This document shows, in pieces, positions 57,863 to 64,000 of a stretch of DNA of 64,000 nucleotides. The first letter of the stretch is position 1; each line of letters begins with the position of its first letter. The stretch comes from Paraburkholderia polaris. Lineage in GTDB: Bacteria > Pseudomonadota > Gammaproteobacteria > Burkholderiales > Burkholderiaceae. Location: the NCBI RefSeq assembly GCF_012927345.1, contig NZ_JABBGJ010000003.1, positions 124,001 to 188,000 of the forward strand. The letters are read 5' to 3'. The position numbers were made by a program, and so were the translations under genes. Under the pieces are notes generated by a model. The model did not search any database. It was not told where the DNA came from and saw only the letters and a list, made by a program, of their open reading frames with translations.

Positions 57863-59113
57863 ATGGCACTCATCGTACATAAATACGGCGGCACCTCGAT
57901 GGGCTCGGTCGAGCGCATCAAGAACGTCGCCAAGCGCGTCGCGAAATGGCACAAGGCCGGCCACAAGATGGTCGTCGTGCCGTCGGCGATGTCCGGCGAA
58001 ACCAACCGCTTGCTCGGTCTCGCGAAAGAAATCACGAGCCAGCCGAGCCCGCGCGAACTCGACATGATCGCCGCCACCGGCGAGCAGGTCAGCTCGGGAC
58101 TGCTGGCCATCGCGCTGCAGGAAGCCGGCGTCGACGCGGTCAGCTATGCCGGCTGGCAAGTGCCGGTCAAAACGGATAGCGCGTTCACGAAAGCACGCAT
58201 TAGCGAAATCGACGGCGAGCGCGTGCTGCGCGATCTCGACGCAGGCAAAGTGGTGGTGATCACGGGCTTCCAGGGCATCGATCCTGACGGCCACATCACT
58301 ACGCTCGGCCGTGGCGGTTCGGATACGTCCGCTGTCGCCGTCGCTGCCGCATTGAAAGCCGACGAGTGCCTGATTTACACGGACGTCGACGGCGTCTACA
58401 CGACCGACCCGCGCGTGGTGGAAGAAGCGCGCCGGCTCGATCGCGTGACGTTCGAAGAAATGCTGGAAATGGCAAGCCTGGGTTCCAAGGTGCTGCAGAT
58501 CCGCTCGGTGGAATTCGCCGGCAAATATCAGGTGAAGACGCGCGTGCTCTCGAGCCTGACCGATCCGCTCATCCCGCTCGACGCTGAAATGAAGTCGGGC
58601 ACCCTGATTACTTTTGAAGAAGACGAGACCATGGAAAAAGCAGTCATCTCGGGTATCGCGTTCCAGCGCGACGAAGCTCGTATTGCCGTGATGGGCGTGC
58701 CCGACAAGCCGGGCATCGCTTATCAGATTCTCGGCCCGGTGGCGGACGCGAATATCGACGTCGACATGATCATCCAGAACCAGAGCGTCGAAGGTAAAAC
58801 TGCCTTCACGTTTACGGTCGGCCGCGGCGACTATCAGCGCGCCATGGACATTCTCACGGGCCAGGTGAAGGGTCACGTGCAGGCTGAGCAGGTGCTGGGC
58901 GATCCGAAGGTGTCGAAGGTGTCGGTGGTCGGCGTCGGCATGCGTTCGCATGTGGGTATCGCGAGCACGATGTTCCGCACGCTGTCGGAAGAGGGCATTA
59001 ATATCCAGATGATCTCGACCTCCGAAATCAAGATTTCGGTGTTGATCGACGAGAAGTATATGGAGCTCGCCGTGCGCGCGCTGCATAAGGCGTTCGAACT
59101 GGATCAAGCGTAA
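57863..59113 (+). CDS. lysC: Aspartate kinase
   Basis: A 416-residue monofunctional aspartokinase, the entry to lysine, threonine and methionine synthesis. Kinase domain: VHKYGGTSMGSVERI, TLGRGGSDTSAVAVAAAL and YTDVDGVYTTDPR. Two ACT domains follow (~265-410; PDKPGIAYQILGPVADANID and MRSHVGIASTMFRTLSEEGINIQMISTSEIKIS) and probably bind lysine or threonine. The frame is open back to 57746, but the ATG at 57863 is the family start. An internal ATG near the ACT region could give a separate regulatory subunit as in Corynebacterium, but this is untested. Confidence 0.96.
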   Translation: MALIVHKYGGTSMGSVERIKNVAKRVAKWHKAGHKMVVVPSAMSGETNRLLGLAKEITSQPSPRELDMIAATGEQVSSGLLAIALQEAGVDAVSYAGWQVPVKTDSAFTKARISEIDGERVLRDLDAGKVVVITGFQGIDPDGHITTLGRGGSDTSAVAVAAALKADECLIYTDVDGVYTTDPRVVEEARRLDRVTFEEMLEMASLGSKVLQIRSVEFAGKYQVKTRVLSSLTDPLIPLDAEMKSGTLITFEEDETMEKAVISGIAFQRDEARIAVMGVPDKPGIAYQILGPVADANIDVDMIIQNQSVEGKTAFTFTVGRGDYQRAMDILTGQVKGHVQAEQVLGDPKVSKVSVVGVGMRSHVGIASTMFRTLSEEGINIQMISTSEIKISVLIDEKYMELAVRALHKAFELDQA

Positions 59114-59250
59114 TTTGCTGCACGGGGTGGGGCGTACACGAGCGCCTCATCTCTGAATGCATGGCTGCATGCGCGGGCAATGTGACGCGGCCAATGTGGA
59201 TTGATTGCGTCGTCGATGACAAAACTGGCACAAAAAATGTGCGGTAGACA

Positions 59251-59279
59251 TTGACCTTCGCGGTTCGGCCCGCTATTAT
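59251..59279 (+). promoter_or_regulatory. Sigma-70 promoter of tRNA-Ser
   Basis: TTGACC (59251-59256), 17-base spacer, TATTAT (59274-59279), followed 43 bases later by the tRNA. Five of six matches in both boxes at optimal spacing. Confidence 0.75.
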
Positions 59280-59321
59280 CTTGGCTTCGTTGCGCTGACT
59301 CCCTGCGCAACCGAAAGTTTG

Positions 59322-59415
59322 GGAGACGTGGCCGAGAGGTCGAAGGCACTCCCCTGCTAAGGGAGCATCTGGGCCAAAACCTGGATCGAGGGTTCGAATC
59401 CCTCCGTCTCCGCCA
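59322..59415 (+). tRNA. tRNA-Ser(GCU)
   Basis: A 94-base class II tRNA including the encoded CCA. Acceptor stem GGAGACG pairs with CGTCTCC (59405-59411), discriminator G, CCA 59413-59415. The anticodon stem CTCCC/GGGAG encloses loop CTGCTAA with anticodon GCT (59356-59358), which reads AGC and AGU serine codons. A long variable arm and the T arm GAGGG-TTCGAAT-CCCTC are present. Confidence 0.97.
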
Positions 59416-59429
59416 GAAGTGGTAGAGAG

Positions 59430-59467
59430 AACCCCGCAGAGTCTAGGCTCTGCGGGGTTTTGTTTTT
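59430..59467 (+). terminator. Rho-independent terminator after tRNA-Ser
   Basis: AACCCCGCAGAG (59430-59441) pairs perfectly with CTCTGCGGGGTT (59448-59459), loop TCTAGG, followed by TTGTTTTTTG. From here to 59776 (about 310 bases) I find no gene; the region is relatively AT-rich and presumably holds the promoter of the next gene. Confidence 0.93.
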
Positions 59468-59776
59468 TGCGGGCCGCTTTTCCGCTTCTGCAAGGCGATT
59501 CGCCGCCGATACCCTCAAAGTAAAATTTTCGACATGCTTCGGATACCCAATTAAATTGGTGGGGCGTATTTCCCTTTGGCTCGACGCGACGATCAGACGG
59601 TTCCTTTGTTACAGATCGCCCGGTTTTTCACCAAAATATGGGTGCATGTAACCAGACGTAACGCAGAGGTCCACAATGCGATCTTATGCATCAGTTATTA
59701 CAAAGTTGAAATACGCGGATGATTGCCTTGCGCTATATTTCGGCCAACAACACACATTCTTCAAAAGGGTGAATCC

Positions 59777-60124
59777 ATGAAGTCCGCACGTCTTGTTCCA
59801 CTTCTGATCGGGGTTCTCGGGTTGGCTGCGTCGGGTGCTGCAATGGCCGGCGGCCTCAGCGTTGGTGTGAACATCGGCATCCCCGCGCCGGTTTATGTCG
59901 CGCCGGCTCCGGTTTATGCACCGCCGCCGCCGCCTCCGCCGCCCGTCGTGTACCAACCGGCTCCCGTCTACTACGGCGGCCCGGCGATCGTGATCGGCTG
60001 GCACGGCGACCGCTACTGGGACGGTCACCGCTACTGGGCGCGTGACGACTGGTATCGCCATCATCCCCCGGGCCGCTACGATTACGGCCACGACCACTAC
60101 GACAATCATCGTGGCTGGCATTGA
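59777..60124 (+). CDS. Small exported proline/tyrosine-rich protein, function unknown
   Basis: A 115-residue protein with a clear signal peptide (MKSARLVPLLIGVLGLAASGAAMA), then a Gly/Val segment (GGLSVGVNIGIPAPVYVAP), a poly-Pro run (PPPPPPPP) and a Tyr/Trp/His/Asp-rich end with WHGDRYWDGHRYWARDDW. Proteins with this YXWDGXXW pattern are common exported small proteins in Burkholderia, sometimes listed as membrane or virulence-related, without known function. It is a single-gene unit with its own terminator. Confidence 0.8.
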   Translation: MKSARLVPLLIGVLGLAASGAAMAGGLSVGVNIGIPAPVYVAPAPVYAPPPPPPPPVVYQPAPVYYGGPAIVIGWHGDRYWDGHRYWARDDWYRHHPPGRYDYGHDHYDNHRGWH

Positions 60125-60161
60125 GCCATCAAACGCCGTAGTTGACGCAGTCGCCGCGTCG

Positions 60162-60194
60162 AAAAAAACCGCCCGGATGAACGGGCGGTTTTTT
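60162..60194. terminator. Rho-independent terminator
   Basis: CCGCCCG (60169-60175) pairs with CGGGCGG (60182-60188), loop GATGAA, with an A-run before and TTTTTT after. It can close the small exported protein gene and also stop minus-strand reading from the fabI remnant. Confidence 0.88.
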
Positions 60195-60236
60195 ATTGCG
60201 CCCGCGAAACCTGCAGACTGATTTGAAAGCTGCGAG

Positions 60237-60566
60237 TCAACGTTGCAAGCAGAGGAAGTCGCCGGCAATCGCTTCGCGCGGCGCAAAGCCGATCGAATGG
60301 ACCAGGCCGTCGAGCCCGTCCCAACGCGCCTTCAGCGAGACGAAGAGGGAGTCGATCTGCGCGTCGGCAGCAACGTCGCATGGGAACATCCTGTCGCTTC
60401 CGAACTCGGTGGCGAACTCCGTGATGCGGTCCTTGAAGCGCTCGCCGGCATACGTGAACGCCAGTTCGGCGCCTTCGCGCTGGCAGGCTTGCGCGATGCC
60501 GTACGCAATCGAACGGTGCGACAGCAGACCGGTCAGCAGGCTGCGCTTACCAGCGAGGAAGCCCGT
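60237..60566 (-). pseudogene. fabI: Truncated enoyl-ACP reductase (fabI) 5' remnant
   Basis: The minus strand encodes about 110 residues matching the N-terminus of FabI: GFLAGKRSLLTGLLSHRSIAYGIAQACQREGAELAFTY, RFKDRITEFATEFGS, and DGLDGLVHSIGFAPREAIAGDFL, after which it ends in CLQR-stop. FabI is normally ~260 residues, so the catalytic Tyr-Lys half is missing. The normal ATG before GFLAGK reads ACG (60566-60564), with the ribosome binding site GGGAGAA still in front. A longer open frame from 60599 has no family support. Both truncation and start loss point to a decayed duplicate; no complete fabI is in this window. Confidence 0.85.
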
Positions 60567-60692
60567 GAATTCTCCCAATGAGGTCTGCACACCACGCACG
60601 TGAGCCTCGCGCAGATGAGATGTGCGGATTGCGCGGGTTTATTGGGTAGAATTCTTTCACATTGCAATTGCCCACTGACCAATAAGGCCCCT

Positions 60693-62660
60693 ATGACAAC
60701 AGGCTCGCGATGGGTTCAAACGCCTCGTGCACTGCGGTGCAGCGTGATTCACAGGCTATCGCGTGTCGGTCTACCGGTTGTGCCGCGCTCCTGGCGCTCA
60801 GCGTGCGCTGTCGTAATGTGCGGAGTGTCGGCTCTCGCCGGTTTGCTCGTGGCGCCCGAGGCCCAGGCGGTCTATGCGATCGCGCAATATGGCGAGCCGA
60901 AGTATCCCGCGGATTTCAAGCACTTCGACTACGTCAATCCGGATGCGCCAAAAGGCGGTACGCTGGTGCTGGCCAATCCGAGCCGGCTCACCAGCTTCGA
61001 TAAATTCAATCCGTTCACACTGCGCGGTAACCCCGCACCGGGCATCGATCTGATGTTCGAAAGCCTGACCATCGGCAGCAGCGACGAAGTAGCCTCCGCC
61101 TACGGGTTGCTTGCCGACGACATCAATATCGCCCCGGATGGGCTGTCGACCACCTTCCACATCAACTCGCGCGCACGCTTTTCGAACGGCGATCCGGTCA
61201 CCGCGGACGACGTCAAGTTTTCGCTCGACACGCTGAAGAGCCCGCAGGCCGCGCCGCAATTCGCGTCGATCTTCGGCGAGATTACGCGCGCGGTGGTGGT
61301 CGATCCGCACACGATCCGCTTCGAGTTTCATCAACGCAATCGCGAGTTGCCGCTGCTCGTGGGCAGCATGCCGGTGTTCTCGCACAAGTGGGGGATGAAG
61401 CCAGACGGCAGCCGCATCGCGTTCGACCAACTGGCGTTCGAGAAGCCGATCGCCAGCGGGCCTTATCTGATCGATCAGTACGAGAACGGTCGCACAATTA
61501 CCTATCGACGCGATCCGAATTATTGGGGCGCGACGTTGCCGGTGCGGGTCGGAATGAACAATTTCGATCGGATCGTCTACAAGCTGTATTCGGATAACAC
61601 GGCGCGGCTCGAGGCGTTCAAGGCGGGCGAGTACGACGCACTGGTCGAATATGTTGCGCGCAATTGGGTGCGGCGCGACGTCGGCAAGAAGTTCGATAGC
61701 GGCGAGTTGATCAAGCACGAATTTCCGCAGCATAACGGCACCGGCATGCAGGGCTTCGTGCTCAACACGCGGCGGCCATTGTTCCAGGACGTGCGTGTGC
61801 GCGAGGCGCTCGATCTCGCGCTCGACTTTCAGTGGCTGAACCGGCAACTGTTCTTCAATCAGTACACGCGCATCGACAGCTTCTTCGCCAATACGGATTT
61901 GCAGGCGAAGGGTATGCCAACGCCTGGCGAGTTGGCGCTGCTCGAACCGTGGCGCGCCAAGCTCGATCCGGCCGTGTTCGGTCTGCCGCCGAAGCAGCCG
62001 GACACCGATCCGCCAGGCTCGCTGCGCGCCAATCTGCTGCAAGCGCGGGCGTTGCTGCAGCAGGCGGGGTGGACCTATCGCGACGGCGCATTGCGTAACG
62101 CCAAAGGCGAGCCATTCCAGTTCGAGATTCTCGACGATTCCGGCTCGTCCGCCCAGTTTGAGCCGATCGTTGCGACCTTCATTCGTAATCTGCAGAAGCT
62201 CGGCATTACCGCGACGTTTCGCGTATCCGACTTCGCGGTCTATCAGAAGCGACTCGACGCGTTCGACTTCGACACGACCACGATCCGTATGGCGGACGTG
62301 CAGGTGCCCGGTTCGGAGCAGATCGACCGGTTCGGCAGTAAGGCTGCGGACACCCCCGGCTCGGACAACGTGATCGGGTTGAAGTCGGCGGCCGTCGACG
62401 CGATCCTGAGCGCGCTCGTGCATGCGCAGACGCGGGAGCAACTGATCGACGCGACGCACGCGCTCGACCGCGTGCTGATGCATGGCTACTATGTGATTCC
62501 GCAGTGGTACAGCGCGTCGCACCGGGTGGCGTTCAAGCGCGGGCTTGCGTGGCCCAAGACGTTGCCTCTGTACTATGGGGCGGAAGGCTGGATCACGTCG
62601 ATGTGGTGGTATGCACAGCAGCCGCCGCAACAGCCGCCGCCACAAGCTCAGGCGCGCTAA
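60693..62660 (+). CDS. yejA: YejA-type oligopeptide/microcin C ABC transporter substrate-binding protein
   Basis: A 655-residue SBP family 5 protein. The N-terminal signal peptide is long (about 58 residues, ending ...APEAQA). Family motifs include YGEPKYPADFKHFDYVNPDAPKGG, FNPFTLRGNPAPGIDLMFE, VKFSLDTL and HGYYVIPQWYSASHRVAF. YejABEF imports peptides such as microcin C in enterobacteria. ATG 60693 is chosen; the frame is open further upstream. TAGAAT (60647-60652) is a possible -10. Ends with a Pro/Gln tail (QQPPQQPPPQAQAR). Confidence 0.93.
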   Translation: MTTGSRWVQTPRALRCSVIHRLSRVGLPVVPRSWRSACAVVMCGVSALAGLLVAPEAQAVYAIAQYGEPKYPADFKHFDYVNPDAPKGGTLVLANPSRLTSFDKFNPFTLRGNPAPGIDLMFESLTIGSSDEVASAYGLLADDINIAPDGLSTTFHINSRARFSNGDPVTADDVKFSLDTLKSPQAAPQFASIFGEITRAVVVDPHTIRFEFHQRNRELPLLVGSMPVFSHKWGMKPDGSRIAFDQLAFEKPIASGPYLIDQYENGRTITYRRDPNYWGATLPVRVGMNNFDRIVYKLYSDNTARLEAFKAGEYDALVEYVARNWVRRDVGKKFDSGELIKHEFPQHNGTGMQGFVLNTRRPLFQDVRVREALDLALDFQWLNRQLFFNQYTRIDSFFANTDLQAKGMPTPGELALLEPWRAKLDPAVFGLPPKQPDTDPPGSLRANLLQARALLQQAGWTYRDGALRNAKGEPFQFEILDDSGSSAQFEPIVATFIRNLQKLGITATFRVSDFAVYQKRLDAFDFDTTTIRMADVQVPGSEQIDRFGSKAADTPGSDNVIGLKSAAVDAILSALVHAQTREQLIDATHALDRVLMHGYYVIPQWYSASHRVAFKRGLAWPKTLPLYYGAEGWITSMWWYAQQPPQQPPPQAQAR

Positions 62661-62700
62661 AGCGTCATTCATTCACCGCCTTCGCACCGGAAACGACGCC

Positions 62701-63738
62701 ATGTGGAGCTACATCCTCAAACGCCTGCTGTTGATGATCCCGACCTTGCTCGGCGTGCTGACGCTGACCTTCGTCGTGATCCAGTTCGTCCCGGGCGGCC
62801 CGGTCGAACAGATGCAGCATGAGCTGCGCAAAGGCGCGGAGAACGGCGCGCCGTTCGGTCTGCGCGCGCACACCGGTGTCGACGCGCAGCAGATCGCGCA
62901 ATTGAAAGCGCTGTATGGCTTCGACAAACCGCCGCTCGAACGCTACGTCCTGATGCTAAAACGCTTCTCGACGTTCGATCTTGGCCAGAGCTATTTTCGG
63001 CACCAAAGCGTGTGGTCGCTGATCGTTTCGAAGTTGCCGGTGTCGATCAGCATCGGCTTATGGACCTTCTTCCTGACGTACCTGATATCGGTACCCTTAG
63101 GGATAGCCAAGGCGGTGCGCAACGGCTCGCGCTTCGATATTGCGACGAGCCTCGTCGTGCTGGTCGGTTACGCGATTCCGGGCTTTGTATTGGGCGTGCT
63201 GCTGCTGGTGCTGTTCGGCGGCGGCAGCTTCCTGCAGCTGTTTCCGCTGCGCAATCTCACCTCGGACAACTGGGCGCAGTTGAGTTTTGGCGGCAAGATC
63301 GTTGACTACCTGTGGCATATCACGTTGCCGATCACGGCTTCGGTGGTGGGCAGTTTCGCCGTCGTCACCATGCTGACGAAAAACGCCTTCCTCGACGAAA
63401 TCCGCAAGCAATACGTGCTGACCGCGCGCGCCAAAGGTTTGTCGGAAAAACGCGTGCTGTGGAAGCACGTGTTTCGCAATGCGTTGCTGCCCTTGATCGT
63501 CGGTTTTCCGGCGGCGTTTATCGGTGCGTTCTTCACCGGCAGTCTGCTGATCGAGACGCTGTTTTCGCTCGACGGACTCGGCCTGCTGTCGTACGAATCG
63601 GTGGTGCGGCGCGACTATCCGGTCGTGCTCGGCACGCTGTATCTGTTCACGCTGATCGGTCTTGCGACCAAGCTGATCTCCGATCTTTGCTATGTGTGGG
63701 TCGATCCCCGCATCCAATTCGAACAACTGGAGCGCTGA
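62701..63738 (+). CDS. yejB: YejB-type ABC transporter permease
   Basis: A 345-residue inner-membrane permease with six membrane segments. MWSYILKRLLLMIPTLLGVLTLTFVVIQFVPGGP is the DppB/YejB N-terminus, and the ATPase-contact EAA loop is in YVLTARAKGLSEKRVLWKHVFRNALLPLI. It starts 40 bases after yejA and its stop TGA overlaps the yejE ATG by one base. Confidence 0.95.
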   Translation: MWSYILKRLLLMIPTLLGVLTLTFVVIQFVPGGPVEQMQHELRKGAENGAPFGLRAHTGVDAQQIAQLKALYGFDKPPLERYVLMLKRFSTFDLGQSYFRHQSVWSLIVSKLPVSISIGLWTFFLTYLISVPLGIAKAVRNGSRFDIATSLVVLVGYAIPGFVLGVLLLVLFGGGSFLQLFPLRNLTSDNWAQLSFGGKIVDYLWHITLPITASVVGSFAVVTMLTKNAFLDEIRKQYVLTARAKGLSEKRVLWKHVFRNALLPLIVGFPAAFIGAFFTGSLLIETLFSLDGLGLLSYESVVRRDYPVVLGTLYLFTLIGLATKLISDLCYVWVDPRIQFEQLER

Positions 63739-64000
63739 TGAATCGAGCCCGCCTTTCCGCCGATGCGGCGGCGCGCACCGAACCGGTTCGCGCGTTCGTC
63801 TCGCCAACGCCGGCGCGGCGCGTCTGGCAGCGTTTTCGCCGGCAGCGCCTTGGCTACTGGAGTCTGATCATATTCGTCGTCGCGTTTGCGGCGAGCCTCG
63901 CCGGGCCGTTGTGGTCGAACGACAAGCCACTCGTGGTGCGCTACGAAGGGCAGTTGTATTTTCCGATGTTCAAGACCTACGCGGAGACCACCTTCGGCGG
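63738..64000 (+). CDS. yejE: YejE-type ABC transporter permease, 5' part only
   Basis: The first 87 codons are present before the window ends. The protein begins MNRARLSADAAARTE, then a basic RRVWQRFRRQRLGYWSL that leads into the first membrane segment, and continues GPLWSNDKPLVVRYEGQLYFPMFKTYAETTFGG, which is the YejE pattern. An ATGA overlap couples its translation to yejB. yejF (ATPase) is expected next. Confidence 0.92.
   Translation, partial: MNRARLSADAAARTEPVRAFVSPTPARRVWQRFRRQRLGYWSLIIFVVAFAASLAGPLWSNDKPLVVRYEGQLYFPMFKTYAETTFG

Noticed and set aside
59322..59776. tRNA-Ser as a possible integration site of a mobile element
   Set aside because: No integrase, no repeated tRNA 3' end in the following sequence, and the next genes are ordinary chromosomal ones.
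60798..62672. 624-codon minus-strand open frame opposite yejA
   Set aside because: Shadow of a clear substrate-binding protein gene.

Overview
The window is a piece of the primary chromosome of a betaproteobacterium of the Burkholderiaceae, most likely Paraburkholderia or Burkholderia. The evidence is high GC with strong G/C at third codon positions, the gene order ndk-rlmN-rodZ-ispG-hisS-yfgM-bamB-der-hfq-hflX-hflK-hflC-hisZ-purA-kup, and many proteins of Burkholderiales type. These include the long TrpS, a CysE with a C-terminal extension, a DUF455 ferritin-like protein and a DUF2065 protein. Genus assignment is inference. I see no prophage, insertion sequence, CRISPR array, plasmid gene or obvious genomic island; almost everything is housekeeping.

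Layout. 1-7.4 kb: Hsp33 fragment and a gamma-carbonic anhydrase (minus), then a plus-strand run of a ferritin-like protein, an alpha/beta hydrolase, a PHP phosphoesterase (Rnm-like), a YciO/Sua5-like protein, a site-2 protease, trpS and a methyltransferase. 7.4-10.5 kb: dapA, bamC and an MBL hydrolase, ending at a strong bidirectional terminator shared with a Bax-inhibitor-1 family membrane protein. 11.5-31 kb: ndk, rlmN and rodZ; ispG, hisS, yfgM and bamB; der; hfq, hflX, hflK, hflC, a DUF2065 gene and hisZ; purA and a phosphoribosyltransferase; kup. 31-37.6 kb: tex (minus), an exported Gln/Lys-rich coiled-coil protein, a YdcH-like small protein and a DinG-type helicase. 37.7-46.6 kb: minus-strand mini-lipoprotein and roxA-like oxygenase, slyD (plus), then the minus-strand series suhB, lplT, mutS and a degenerate metallophosphatase-like protein. 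47-52 kb: trmJ and cysE, facing a TPR gene, ppiA, ppiB and lpxH. 52.3-59.1 kb: cysS, an AlkA-like glycosylase with a histone-H1-like tail, accA, tilS and lysC. 59.3-64 kb: tRNA-Ser(GCU), a small secreted protein, a decayed 5' fragment of fabI, and yejA, yejB and the start of yejE.

Functional themes: outer-membrane assembly (BamB, BamC), lipid A and fatty acid synthesis (LpxH, AccA), lysine and cysteine supply (DapA, LysC, CysE, CysS), translation and RNA modification (TrpS, HisS, RlmN, TrmJ, TilS, RoxA-like, Der, HflX), and protein folding or quality control (Hsp33, SlyD, PpiA/B, HflKC, M50 protease).

I did not find a convincing new multi-gene system. The signals most worth a second look are non-coding or degenerate: a truncated fabI whose start codon has become ACG, a heptanucleotide tandem repeat abutting the suhB stop codon, two overlapping and mutually exclusive hairpins before the YdcH-like gene, and a phosphatase-like exported protein with lost metal ligands that overlaps mutS.
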